Positions 23,201 to 33,352 are shown, numbered from the stretch's first letter. The stretch is DNA of 64,000 nt from Gigantopelta aegis (GCF_016097555.1 NC_054703.1:39071544-39135543), one strand, 5' to 3'. The notes: generated by a model not told the origin, from the sequence alone. Program-made: numbers and translations.

Positions 23201-24005
23201 CACATCGACATCAATATGCCACACATACATAACTACACATCCAAGTATCAGTATTCTTCACTTTACCTTCATTACTAAAAACAAGTATTTGCGTCGTTTC
23301 TATAACAACAGTAAACAGAGATTTAAGACACACATCGACATCAATATGCCACACATACATAACTACACATCCAAGTATCAGTATTTAAGACACACATCGA
23401 CATCAATATACCACACATACATAACTACACATCCAAGTATCAGTATTCTTCACTTTACCTTCATTACTAAAAACAACTATTTGCGTCGTTTCTATAACAA
23501 CAGTAAACAGAGATTTAAGACACACATCGACATCAATATGCCACACATACATAACTACACATCCAAGTATCAGTATTTAAGACACACATCGACATCAATA
23601 TGCCACACATACATAACTACACATCCAAGTATCAGTATTCTTCACTTTACCTTCATTACTAAAAACAACTATTCGCGTCGTTTCTATAACAACAGTAAAC
23701 AGAGATTTAAGACACACATCGACATCAATATGCCACACATACATAACTACACATCCAAGTATCAGTATTCTTCACTTTACCTTCATTACTAAAAACAAGT
23801 ATTTGCGTCGTTTCTATAACAACAGTAAACAGAGATTTAAGACACACATCGACATCAATATGCCACACATACATAACTACACATCCAAGTATCAGTATTT
23901 AAGACACACATCGACATCAATATGCCACACATACATAACTACACATCCAAGTATCAGTATTCTTCACTTTACCTTCATTACTAAAAACAACTATTCGCGT
24001 CGTTT
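20262..24005. repeat. 3.7-kb composite satellite (62-bp and 68-bp modules) inside a LINE
   Basis: Module A (62 bp) runs from tttaagacacacatcgacat through gccacacatacataactac to ccaagtatcagta. Module B (68 bp) contains ttcttcactttaccttcatt and cgtcgtttctataacaacag. Strings of one to five A modules are separated by B. Blocks starting at 20618 and 21505 are near-identical, giving an 887-bp higher-order repeat. The minus strand of B reads IVVFSNEGKVKN, matching the LINE segment expected just after NKWTITV, so the array appears to have grown out of the LINE itself. Confidence 0.93.
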
Positions 24006-24590
24006 CTATAATGACAGTAATTGTCCATTTATTGGCCTAAACATATAAATTATACAATAAGTTTTGTAAACCTTTCACAGTTTCAGAAAATAAAACTGAA
24101 TCGTCATCATACATTGATAAAAACAGATTTAAGTTGCCCGAATGGGTACTTCGTAGCTCCATTAACAATAAAACTCATTTCGAAATCATTTAAGAACATT
24201 GAAAACATTAAAGGATATACCATTTCACCTTGCAACAAACACACCCCTTTTTTTTCTTCTTTTTTTTAAATTCGAAAATTTACCATTAATAGTGTCAAAA
24301 CATTCAACAGAAAAGTACATAGACTGTATCACAGACACCATTATTTCTTAGTGCCGACTTTATTCATTTATACCACAGACTCAGTCTGTACATAGAATCA
24401 TATGTTTTTCGAAATTAAATAAAACAGCAATATAAGTGTTTCTTACTAGCTAATGTTTTGGTAATTATAGCATGAAGTGCAAACATTGCATCTGTAGTAC
24501 TAACAACAAAAACCAAACTGGGCATCTGTAAGAAGTCATAAGTATCACACACATTTAAAATAGATGTAAATAGTTTAAAATACAACTTAT
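24002..24590 (-). mobile_element. LINE reverse-transcriptase core
   Basis: Minus-strand order: KLFTSILNVCDTYDF, STTDAMFALHAIITKTLASK, KKHLYCCFI, FRKTYDSMYRLSLWYK, LMFSMFLNDFEMSF, then NLFLSMYDDDSVLFSETV (the catalytic YADD box, here YDDD) and NKWTITV. These are RT fingers and palm blocks of a non-LTR retrotransposon. Stops and frame changes are present, so it is a dead copy. Confidence 0.85.
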
Positions 24591-24671
24591 TAAAAGGACA
24601 TTCATGAGTTTGCTGCATTGTAAGATGTTTCCGACTAACAAAATATCTCTACGATTAAACTTACATATTAA

Positions 24672-25044
24672 AGGGACATTCCTGAGTTCGTTGCAATTTT
24701 AAGATGGTATCGACAAACAGAGACTGCTTAACGATTGTAATTACATATCAAATATATTTTTCGGCATAACATATTAGTGGCTGTATATTAAACGTGTTTA
24801 TGATCGGTGTAATATTTCTACTAGGTTAGATTTAATTTTAATTTCTAAAATATTTTTTAACGAAATTATTTGAAGACACAATCCAGTTTGGGCTTCTTAC
24901 AGATTTTAAGACGACCAGAAACATGTTGAATATACAGGCACGGATATTTTAAACAAGAAAATATATTTAATATGTAAGTTTAATCGTAGAACTAGTTTAT
25001 TAGTCGGAAACATCTTACAATGTAACAAACTCAGGAATGTTCCT
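24672..25044. mobile_element. TTAA palindromic MITE nested in the outer MITE
   Basis: A complete copy in the opposite orientation, starting agggacattcctgagttcgt and ending acaaactcaggaatgttcct, bounded by TTAA on both sides (24668-24671 and 25045-25048). It sits at a TTAA present in the outer copy's left arm. Confidence 0.88.
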
Positions 25045-25054
25045 TTAAATGCGT

Positions 25055-25192
25055 TTTTTTTTTATTATTTTTATTATTTTTTTTTTTTTTTTTTTTTTTA
25101 ATTATTATTATTTTTTTTTTATTTTTTTTTTTTATTATTTTTTTTTTTATTATTATTTTTTATTATTTTTTTTTTTTTTCGGGGGGGGGGGG
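25055..25192. repeat. poly-T / poly-G low-complexity tract
   Basis: T-rich sequence with occasional A, ending in a G run of about 12. It lies inside the outer MITE, next to the nested copy. Confidence 0.9.
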
Positions 25193-25478
25193 GTATCATT
25201 ATGTGTATATTCAATGTGTTTCTGGTTGTCTTAATATTTGTAACGAGCCCCAATAGAATTTTGTCTTCAAATAATTTCGTACGTACGAAAATAGAAAAGG
25301 GAAATAAAATAAAATTTAACCTAGTACAAACATTAGAACGATCAGAAATACATTTCATATAGAACCACTCATATTTTAAGCAGGAAAATATGTTTGATAT
25401 GCTATTACAATCGTTAAAAAGTCTCTGTTAGTCGATCACATCTTAAAACTTGCAGCAAACTCAGGAATGTGCCTTTAA

Positions 25479-26076
25479 ATTAATCCCTCTGAAATTATTG
25501 GGGACACTACAATATCCTTTCTTATGCTCAGGAGAAATAACAGCATGACACCAATTCTCTGGGAAATAACCAGTAGATGAAATAGTATTAAACATCTCAA
25601 AAACAAAGGATGCAGTAAATGTTTGCCTTTAATAAGACTTTACTTCAATATTACATCTAGTCCATGGGCTTTTCCACGTTTAAGATTATGGATAGCGTAT
25701 ACAACTTCCTGATCTGTTATAGCATTATCCAGGTCTACATCAATCGTTTCCTTTTTTCTCTCCAGTAACTACATAATCATCATTAACATCAACAGGTTGT
25801 GTGCTATTTTTTTTAGACTCACCACTTAATTCCTTAAAATGTGTAAGCAACTCAGTAACTGTAATTACAAGTGGCTTTTCTTCAGTTTACTACCAAACGT
25901 AATAAAAAAATTGCTTAGGATTATGTTTTGCTTAATATTCCAACACGTTGCCTTCATTTCTTTTAAATTGTTGTTTTCATTTCCGTTATAATAGTTTATA
26001 ACTTCCATTTTTAATTTTATAGATTCAGTTTTCTTCTTTTTTGACCTTATTAAATTTCGAAATTGTGTAAGAGCAG
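25479..26076 (-). mobile_element. LINE, start of RT domain and linker
   Basis: The minus strand gives NLIRSKKKKTESIKLKMEV, NLKEMKATCWNIKQN, FGSKLKKSHL, then DLDNAITDQEVVYAIHNLKR plus GKAHGLD (the NGKAPGxD block of RT), and further on fragments matching STGYFPENW and PNNFRG in changed frames. This order places it directly upstream of the 24002-24590 block. Confidence 0.8.
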
Positions 26077-26087
26077 GTAAATAACTG

Positions 26088-26631
26088 GAACAAAAAGAAA
26101 GAAATGTTTTATTTAACGACACACTCAACACATTGTATTTACGGTTATATGGCATCAGACATATGATTAAGAACCACACAAATATTGAGAGAGGAACTTC
26201 ATGGGCTACTCTTTTTCGATTTGCAGCAAGGGATCTTTTATATGCATGTATACAGGGTAGTACATACCACGGCCTTTGATATACCAGTCGTAGTGCACTG
26301 GACCCCTGCGTTTGCTGTAATCTCACCGTGGTGCAGGGGTGTAACATTCTCTTTGAGAATGGCCAATACAGCACAAAATTGAAGTTTTGTGAAAAAATTC
26401 AGTATCCGTAAAATTCTGTGATATTTGTGTTTTTGCACAGTTCTTTACACTGTTTTTGTTTAAGTCTTGAATTTTTATATTGATGTTGATCATCACTTTA
26501 TTTATTTGCATTACCATAGTTTGACACCCAATAGCCGATGTATTTTTCGTGCTGGGGTGTCGTTAAACATTCATTCATTCATTCATTCATTCATAGTGCA
26601 CTGGATGGAACGAGAAATAGCCCAATGGGAT
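26088..26631 (-). mobile_element. SINE family D inserted in the LINE, itself interrupted
   Basis: The target-site duplication gtaaataactg is present at 26077-26087 and 26632-26642. Between them lies a SINE (tail at left with ttatttaacgacacactcaa; body ggcctttgatataccagtcg) broken by another SINE at 26302-26593. Confidence 0.9.
26302..26593 (+). mobile_element. SINE family E nested inside SINE family D
   Basis: Flanked by the duplication tagtgcactgg at 26291-26301 and 26594-26604. It starts acccctgcgtttgctgtaat and ends ttcgtgctggggtgtcgtta followed by aacattcattcattc. Its last 85 bases or so match the 3' end of the LINE at 35.1 kb, implying that LINE as its retrotransposition partner. Confidence 0.9.
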
Positions 26632-26642
26632 GTAAATAACTG

Positions 26643-27075
26643 TATTTTATTCGTTTTAATTATCAACAAACCATGGTCTATCTTCCACATTACTATATAG
26701 TTTAACATTTAAACTATCTCTCCGATTATTAGATATGCATGTATCTGCATGTACATTACACTTATCTCGTGTCTGCACGCTGAAAAGGGTTTCCATCCAA
26801 CGTTGTAATTGTGCGGTAAAATTATTAACACTGTTATTAACCGTAACCTGAGTTACGTCCCCTTCCACTACCCGATTCAATTTGTCTACATTAACAATAC
26901 GTAGCTGAATAAATTGATTTTTAAATTCATCTTAGCATTTAAATAAAGATATCTTTGTACCAGCACTATTACCTGTACAATACACATTCAAAGAGTTCAA
27001 ATCAACGCTATCAACTGTAAATGTAAGGTGCGTGGTCTGAAAATCCGTTGAAGTTTGACACGCGAAATGTTTCTA
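26643..27075 (-). mobile_element. LINE, region between endonuclease and RT
   Basis: The minus strand reads DEFKNQFIQLRIVNVDKLNR and VVEGDVTQVTVNNSVNNF, ending VEDRPWFVDN, the RPWF/KPWF block that precedes RT in many LINEs. A degraded FSDHAP-like endonuclease end lies further upstream at about 27030-27060. It completes the LINE assembled from the pieces listed above. Confidence 0.7.
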
Positions 27076-27424
27076 TCAGTGGTAAAATATTAGGACATAA
27101 CAACATATAACATCATACCATTAGAACCACAAAACGTAAAATCTTGGGAAAATTTATGTCGATCTTTATGTAGAAAGCCCTTACCTTTAAACATTCTCAA
27201 ATCTGAAGTTTTACACAAATTTAACAGTTAATTTCCAAATTAATTCACACCTGTAGCTGGGTTTATCCGTCTTATTAACAAACTCGTCAGGTTTGTAGCA
27301 GCTCTATTCTATTCTGTTGCTTTGTATTCCGGTCTTCTAGCATTGTAAAAGTAAGGATTTGGTACATAAAATCATTAAATATCAATATCAATAGTGTTTT
27401 GCTATGCTTTTCCCACCTTATTCT

Positions 27425-27688
27425 TTCATTTCAAGTTATTTTCGTGCTTATATCCAATTAAGGTTTAAACGCGTTGTCCTGGGCACACACCTCGACTATC
27501 TGGTCTGTCTGTCCAGGGTAGTGGGTTAGGTTTTTAGTGGTTAGTGAGAAAGAGGAGGGTGTAGTGGTCTTACACGTACCCATTGAATCGTTAAAACTCA
27601 CTCTGGGTGGGAGCTGGTATCGGGCTGCAGACCCTGTACCTACCAGCATTATGTCCTTTGGCTTAACCACGACACCACCGAGGCCTGT
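27425..27688 (-). mobile_element. tRNA-related SINE, family C
   Basis: From ttcatttcaagttattttcg at the tail side to cttaaccacgacaccaccga and ggcctg at the head side, with tgtcctgggcacacacctcg and ctcactctgggtgggagc. It is followed by a C-rich tract at 27690-27712. Confidence 0.85.
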
Positions 27689-27712
27689 GCCCCCCCCCCC
27701 TCCCCGCCCCCC

Positions 27713-28240
27713 TTAATTGCAGACTGTCAATTGTATATCATATGATGTAAAACTTTGGTCACATGGTCCATCTAGTGTGTCTCATTGGTGGGGACAAGCT
27801 GCAACATGTGTCCTAAAGATCAAGCATGCATATCAAGCTTGAAACACAGTACAGGTTTATCAGCCTTGTCAAACTTTGGTGTACTTTTGCATATCCAGTG
27901 TCAAAACAAATACTACTAGGATATACGATATTGTCTTTTGCTGGTCCGTTGTACCTGTCCGTGCGTGTGTGTTTTTGTAGGGGGGGGGGGGGGGGGGCGT
28001 ACTACAGTACTTGTGTATGCGTGTGTTGTTGTTGTTGTTGTTTTTGTGCTCATGCGTAGTTAAAGGAAACATGTCACGAGACCATATTAAAGTTCATTTT
28101 AAAAGCAAAATGATATAAAAATAATATACAAATAATATACAACAAAATACCTGTAATTGTCTTAAAACGTAGAGATTACACTAATCAGTATCAAAGTACG
28201 ATTTATGCATACTTATCGGTGATCTTTCGGAAAAAAAGGA
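27713..28240. other. no gene seen; poly-G and (TTG)n
   Basis: Unassigned sequence with a G run at 27980-27997 and (TTG)n near 28025-28043. Confidence 0.55.
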
Positions 28241-28242
28241 AG

Positions 28243-28364
28243 TGACGTCATCCACGCTGTACTCTTCCATTGTTTTTAACTGTTTATGTATATGGAGTAA
28301 GGCATTTACGATCTTTTCAGAGCCCAACAATGTCGTACTGCGCGGCGTTTGGGTCATACACAGT
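28243..28364 (+). pseudogene. 5' end of a THAP-domain gene, with CRE
   Basis: ATG at 28330 opens MSYCAAFGSYT, close to the THAP start (C-x2-4-C zinc ligands in M-x-x-C-x-A-x-G-C), with a second Cys lost. A perfect CRE, TGACGTCA (28243-28250), preceded by ggaag, lies about 80 bases upstream. The reading is cut by the MITE at 28369. It is judged a broken gene start because the next THAP block follows directly after that MITE. Confidence 0.45.
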
Positions 28365-28368
28365 TTAA

Positions 28369-28748
28369 AGGGACATTCCTGAGTTTGCTGCATTGTAAGA
28401 TATTTCTGACTAATAAAATATTTCTACGATTAAACTTGCATATTAAATATATTTTCTTGTTTAGAATATCAGAGTCTGTATATTAAATGTGTTTCTGGTC
28501 GTCTTAATATTTGTAAGAAGCCCAAACTGGATTTTGTCTTCAAATGATTTCGTACGTACGAAAACATATTTTTAGAAATAAAATGAAATCTAACCTAGTA
28601 CAAATATTAGAACGATCAGAAACACGTTTAATATGCAGCCACTAATATTTTATGCAGAAAAATATATTTGATATGTAATTACAATCGTTAAAAAGTCTTT
28701 GTTAGTCGATAACATCTTAAAAATTGCAGCAAACTCAGGAATGTCCCT
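28369..28748. mobile_element. complete TTAA palindromic MITE
   Basis: 380 bp between TTAA (28365-28368) and TTAA (28749-28752). Ends are agggacattcctgagtttgc and gcaaactcaggaatgtccct. The two halves are imperfect reverse complements along their whole length, meeting at ttcgtacgtacgaaaa, so it can fold into one long hairpin. It is inserted in the THAP remnant. Confidence 0.93.
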
Positions 28749-28752
28749 TTAA

Positions 28753-28924
28753 TGGATCGGGGTTATCTTTTTTTCGGTTTCCCAAAGAATTGTATTCGAA
28801 GAAAGACGTGGTTATTTTATTGCAAAAGAAAATACTGGACACCAACGCCGTACTTTGGGGTCAGCCTTTTTACAGCCCGGAGCCCGAAAGTTACCCGGAG
28901 ACAAAAACAGAATCCGGATGTTAA
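28753..28924 (+). pseudogene. THAP-domain remnant, C-terminal half plus short tail
   Basis: THAP proteins bind DNA through a C2CH zinc module. One frame gives GLSFFRFPKELY, the FxxFPKD-type block. A shift of one base gives RKTWLFYCKRKYWTPTPYFG, the KxWxxxxKRxxWxPT block. The final C..H ligands are not recognisable (VSLF). The first frame ends SPEPESYPETKTESGC and stops at 28922. The same peptide ends another ORF on the opposite strand (29606), so the 3' ends are duplicated. Confidence 0.55.
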
Positions 28925-29657
28925 TGCCGATGTATACATTGTTCATATTTGGCATAATGATACACCTCAGCATGATGTATTTATATATGTTAGAAAAAAG
29001 AAATGTAGGAATTTTTTTTTTTTAAGAAAAACAAATCGAATTCTTCATGTTCGGACTGTAGGCCTATATAACGAAATCTGCATTCACCCTCCGAAGAAGA
29101 ACACGCCAATTAAGTCATTAAATATGACATATACAAACATGAGATTTGGCAGGAGGAAACATCTCAGTACGATGTATTTAAATATCTTTGTCTTTTTAAA
29201 GTGTAGAATATTTTTTTTTTTAATAACGTTTTTCATCTTCGGGCGCAGTGCGTCACAAAAACGTTCCTCACCGAAGGAAGCCGGAAAGTAACCCGAAGAC
29301 TAAAACAGCCCGTATGCTAATGCCGAGACGTACATTGTTCACATCTGGCACACATAAGCATTATGTAGTTAAATATGTTTTGTACCCCCTTTTTTGTTAC
29401 ATATTTAAATACATCGTACTGAGATGTTTCCTCGTGCCAAATCCCATGTTTCTTCTGTGGACGGTGAATACAGATTTAGTTATGTACAGCCCGAACGTGA
29501 AAAATGTGATTTAATTTTATTTTCCCCTACATTTTTTCAAAACATTTAAATACATCATACCGAGGTGTATCTTTGTGCTAAATATGAACAGTATACACAT
29601 CGGCATTAACATCCGGGTTCTGTTTTTGTCTCCGGGTTACTTTCGGGCTCCGGGCTG
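28873..29657. repeat. inverted and direct duplications of a gene 3' end
   Basis: 28873-28991 and 29544-29657 are about 90% matching reverse complements (cagcccggagcccgaaagt). A third partial copy in direct orientation starts near 29275 (ccggaaagtaacccgaagac). Inner blocks at 29085-29205 and 29390-29510 (acgatgtatttaaatat) form a second inverted pair. The whole 785 bp is a nested palindrome built from three copies of the same coding tail and 3' flank. Confidence 0.85.
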
Positions 29658-29795
29658 ACCGGTATGGTTTCTACACCCACCTGGCTCGCTATCGTTTCTT
29701 CTTCAGTATCACTGTTGTAAGTAAATATGTACCTTTCTTCATTTACTGACGTAACGGACCACGTGATCGACCTGCTTATTAAATATCGGCAATTT
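29606..29795 (-). CDS. acidic C-terminal exon, THAP-gene paralogue tail (candidate)
   Basis: The minus strand is open from about 29795, reading NEERYIFTYNSDTEEETIAS, then QVGVETIPV and SPEPESNPETKTEPGC before TAA at 29608-29606. An ag (ttaataagcag) precedes the open stretch and may be an acceptor. The last 16 residues match the tail on the plus strand at 28877-28924, so this may be a surviving terminal exon of a related gene. No ATG was identified. Confidence 0.35.
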
Positions 29796-29956
29796 CCGCT
29801 AAGAGCTTGTATCTGGGTTCTTTACGGAGCAATTTTAAGTAATTAATTTTCATTTTTAAATTTTATTTTTAAGGTGATTCAATTTATAATTTATTTTACA
29901 TGGTTGGTGCCAAATATAGGCCACGTGGCATGTTTCCTTTAACCTACAGTAGCTAT

Positions 29957-30163
29957 TGCATCCCCGTCGATGGGTTCATTGGGCTATTTCTCGTTCCAGC
30001 CAGTGCACACGGCTGGAATATCAAAGGCCGTGGTATGTGCCAACATGTCTGTCGGACGGTGCATATAAAATATTTCTTGCTACTAATTGAAACATGTAGC
30101 GGGTTTCCTATATAAGACTATATGTCAGAATTACCAAATGTTTGACATCCAATAGCCGATGAT

Positions 30164-30239
<76 letters not shown>

Positions 30240-30270
30240 ATGTGCTCTAGTGGTATCTTTAAACAAAACA
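29957..30270 (+). mobile_element. SINE with gtgctctagtggtatc tail, carrying (TA)n
   Basis: Body ctatttctcgttccagccag, cggctggaatatcaaaggcc and the tail gacatccaatagccgatgat, then a TA tract of about 75 bp (30164-30237), then caatgtgctctagtggtatc. The microsatellite has expanded within the SINE tail. It ends just before the stop of GPCR-2. Confidence 0.88.
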
Positions 30271-30283
30271 AACCTTAACGTTT

Positions 30284-31501
30284 TTAGTTAGTTTTTGCTT
30301 TGACATGTTTTGAACGATCTTCGGAATCCTTAGCAGGAGCGTTATCTGACGTGATGCTGGTTGCCGCAGACAGTCTGGTACTGAATTCTGATTCATCTGT
30401 TCCGAAATTGGTGGGTTCAGAAACGTGCCATGGAAATCGTGACACCCTCACCTTGTTTCTCTGTCTGGAGGACTTCCTGTCCCTGCACGTCAGCTTGTCC
30501 TTCATGATCTTCCTGTAGTTAGCTGAACTGGCCATCAGGATGTACAGATTCTGTCCAAAATTGATCAGGTATAAAATGTTGAACATTGGCCACAATTTAA
30601 CCAGGATCACGATGGTTTCAAAACCCGATTTGGTTATCAACTGGATCGCAAGGATACAATCTGTGATAGCCAAAGGGACAATTGTGACGAAAGCCAAAAT
30701 GGAGATGAGCATAAGAGGACGAAGCGACTTGTCCAGCTTCGTCTCAGTGTTTGCAGAGTTCGTCGATGAGGTGAATCTCTTCTGGAACGTGGCGCTGCGC
30801 TGGATGTGCATTCCAATCACAATGTTGAAGATGAGAATCAAGAGGCAGGGGAGGATTGAGGTGAGAACTAGACGTACGAAATAATAATAGGCCATATATT
30901 GATCTTTCACATAGCATTGTGTGTTTAAGCCTTTTACTGTCTTCACGTCAAGCACTAGCGGGAGCGTCAGCACGCCTGACAAAGCAGCCAGACACGAGCA
31001 GACGATCGTGGCCTTTCTTCGAGTGCAGACTCTGTCACGTTTCAGCGGGAAAACAACGCAGTAGAACCGATCCACCGTCAGTCCAACCACCAGCCATGGG
31101 GATAGGACCGTCACTGTCCTCCTCATAAACATCCATAAACCACAGACAGAGTCATGGTTCCCGATAACATGAAACATGTGAAAGTATCTCAGCGACTTGT
31201 GTACGCCATATATAATTAAAACAGAACTATCCGACACAGCCAGAAATCTCAAATATATTGGGTAGGAGAGCAAGGAAAACTTGACGTCTCTCAGTAAAGC
31301 AAACACCAAACAGTTCCCCCCTAGACCTAATATGCTGACAATCAAGTTGCTGACCAAAGAAGAAGTGCTTGGACTTCGGAAGTAAATCCAGGAATTTATT
31401 CCTGTGCTTGCATTCGTCGAGTTAAAGATAGAGTCCATATCTTCAATTTCATCAAATGTACCAGCTGTTTCATTTATAGCCATAGTGCTTATGTTTGACA
31501 T
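30284..31501 (-). CDS. GPCR-2: intact class A G-protein-coupled receptor
   Basis: A 405-residue seven-transmembrane receptor, predicted at the plasma membrane and signalling through G proteins; ligand unknown. The N-terminus has four Asn-X-Ser/Thr sites (residues 3, 10, 27, 30). TM1 is about 48-70 with GGN; TM2 about 77-100 with LAVSD (Asp91); Cys120 and Cys196 should form the extracellular disulfide; TM3 ends VDRFYCVVF (DRF 144-146); TM5 is 206-231; TM6 260-285 lacks the usual CWxP; TM7 has INFGQNLYILM in place of NPxxY. A Lys/Arg/Ser-rich tail follows. Single coding exon; a splice acceptor (gtttgcag) lies 16 bases before the ATG, as in GPCR-1. It resembles lophotrochozoan orphan peptide-receptor families; a subfamily name is not justified by eye. 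Confidence 0.95.
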   Translation of the reverse strand: MSNISTMAINETAGTFDEIEDMDSIFNSTNASTGINSWIYFRSPSTSSLVSNLIVSILGLGGNCLVFALLRDVKFSLLSYPIYLRFLAVSDSSVLIIYGVHKSLRYFHMFHVIGNHDSVCGLWMFMRRTVTVLSPWLVVGLTVDRFYCVVFPLKRDRVCTRRKATIVCSCLAALSGVLTLPLVLDVKTVKGLNTQCYVKDQYMAYYYFVRLVLTSILPCLLILIFNIVIGMHIQRSATFQKRFTSSTNSANTETKLDKSLRPLMLISILAFVTIVPLAITDCILAIQLITKSGFETIVILVKLWPMFNILYLINFGQNLYILMASSANYRKIMKDKLTCRDRKSSRQRNKVRVSRFPWHVSEPTNFGTDESEFSTRLSAATSITSDNAPAKDSEDRSKHVKAKTN

Positions 31502-31580
31502 CGTGCAATGTTGCCACCTGCAAACATATAAAAGTCATGCTGAATATTACATTAATTTCCAGTTCGTTGTCTTACAGCTT

Positions 31581-31928
31581 TGAGTTTGCTGCATTGTAAG
31601 ATGTGTTCGACTAATAACATATTTCTACGATTAAACTTGCATATTAAATACATTTTCTTGTTTAGAATATGATTGTCTGTATATTCAATGTGTTTCTGGT
31701 CGTCTTAATATTTGTAAGAAGCCCAAACAGGATTTTGTCTTCAAATACGTTGGTACGTACGAACAAATATATTTTAGGAAATAAAATGAAATTTAACCTA
31801 GTAAAAATATTAGAACGATCAGAAACACATTTAATATACAGCCACGTATGTATGCAGAAAAAAATATTTTGAAAATCTGTTTCTCGATAACATCTTAAAA
31901 ATTGCAGCAAACACAGGAATGTCCTTTT
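31581..31928. mobile_element. decayed TTAA palindromic MITE in the GPCR-2 leader intron
   Basis: tgagtttgctgcattgtaag at the left and gcagcaaacacaggaatgtc at the right, with a central cgttggtacgtacgaac block. Outer ends are eroded and TTAA is not preserved. It lies about 65 bases upstream of the GPCR-2 acceptor. Confidence 0.85.
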
Positions 31929-33280
31929 GATGAATTATGCATTGTATGTTATCTCACTGCAAAATGCTTATGTAAAATGTGTTTCCAAGAGATTATTATA
32001 GGTTTGCGTTATGTACACTTAACCGTTACAGTGCCCACGTCCCACATACATATGGAAGAATATACCATGGCTCGTTTCTCCATCTAGGGGTGACCAGGCT
32101 CTGTTATGGTACTGGGGCAGTGATAAAACTGTCTCAATAAAAAAAAATTATATATATTCTCCGTAATTCCAGTACTACTTTCATTTCCTAGCTACATAAA
32201 ACATCAACAACTAATCATGTCTTACTTATTTACTTAGGCTACTCATCTATATGACACATGCTTACTTAAAGGTCAGGTTTAATTAAGACTTCAATATACA
32301 AGATAAAACTATGAAATATTGCTTATAGTTAAAATTATAACGGATATGGTGTATATCACGGTGAATCACTATAAAGAAATAGAACGTGGATTATGTCAAC
32401 AATAATAATAAATTTTACCCTACGTCTAAGGCCGAATCTTGAATTACTACACGTATAATAGACATTCCCCAATCGTTAAAGTTCTGCAATTATAGTCTCG
32501 GACTTTAGTAGCTACAGGTCTATAGTAATAAAGGTAGTACCCGTAAACTTTTATAAGTGATACTTGGCAACTAGCTTAAGACAATGACACAGAACAAAAA
32601 TCTTGCCATGCCCTGCTGACAAAATCTCTCCACGTCCAACATAAAACAAAAGTATCCAAGGTGATTCCCCACTTGACAAATGCCCGTAGTCGACACCAAT
32701 GGTGACAAAACAATTACCTAGGTACACGCTAATTACATTGACTGGACGAAGGGAACTCTTTTAATGTATCGCCAGTGACGAACTCTGGGAAGGGAAGGGG
32801 GTAGGAAGTAATATGTATGGATCAGTTTAGACATTTTAAATTATACCGTGCAATCTATCACAGTGGGTTAACTGGGGACTTAAAAATAATTTTAAGGCGC
32901 CATCAATAAAATAGATAGTGTTATTGTATTTAAGATAATTAGTAGGCGCATAGTTTTCCAACTGGATGGCCTAATCATATTTACTTAAAATTATATTTTA
33001 ATAAACATTTACCATTGACTGGACTCCTCGTGTTAAACCCCTTCCATCCATTGCATCCACTTCATTCATTTCAACTTAAGTTACTTATTGTATAACCTGG
33101 TATGTCTACGTGGTCAGTGTCGTGTCGTTAAGTTTAGTTTCAACTAATATTATATCATATTGATTGATAAGTCTATATTTTCGGGCATATACAGTCTGCT
33201 ACTAACACCACACACATATAAATATACCTTAAATATATCAATACACACATATATACACACATATACACACACATACACAC
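31929..33280. other. probable GPCR-2 leader intron; no ORF
   Basis: AT-rich, repeat-poor sequence between the GPCR-2 acceptor (31518) and the candidate leader exon at 33293. Ends in ACAC/ATAC microsatellite sequence at about 33190-33280. Confidence 0.4.
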
Positions 33281-33292
33281 AAAAATACTTAC

Positions 33293-33352
33293 CGAAAAGA
33301 TGTGCGCCAAATATACACTGACCACGCAAAGCACCACGTTTTGTATTTTATA
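33293..33352 (-). promoter_or_regulatory. candidate GPCR-2 promoter and leader exon
   Basis: The minus strand has TATAAAATA (33352-33344), about 25-50 bases of possible leader and a strong donor, ttttcgGTAAGT at 33292. Splicing to the acceptor at 31518 would give a short non-coding leader and a 1.8-kb intron. Inferred from motif spacing only. Confidence 0.4.

Larger units (their letters stand above)
24594..25474. mobile_element. TTAA palindromic MITE inserted in the LINE (outer copy)
   Basis: The left end aaggacattcatgagtttgc lies after TTAA (24590-24593); the right end gcaaactcaggaatgtgcct lies before TTAA (25475-25478). Taking the insert out leaves a LINE junction reading NFRGINLISC on the minus strand, the expected RT block, so insertion was precise. 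It is interrupted by a second copy (24672-25044) and by a T/G-rich tract (about 25055-25192). Confidence 0.85.

Noticed and set aside
20618-24048. Series of 80-167-codon ORFs with HTYITTHPSISI repeats
   Set aside because: They lie on the strand opposite to the LINE coding sense and are translations of the composite satellite.
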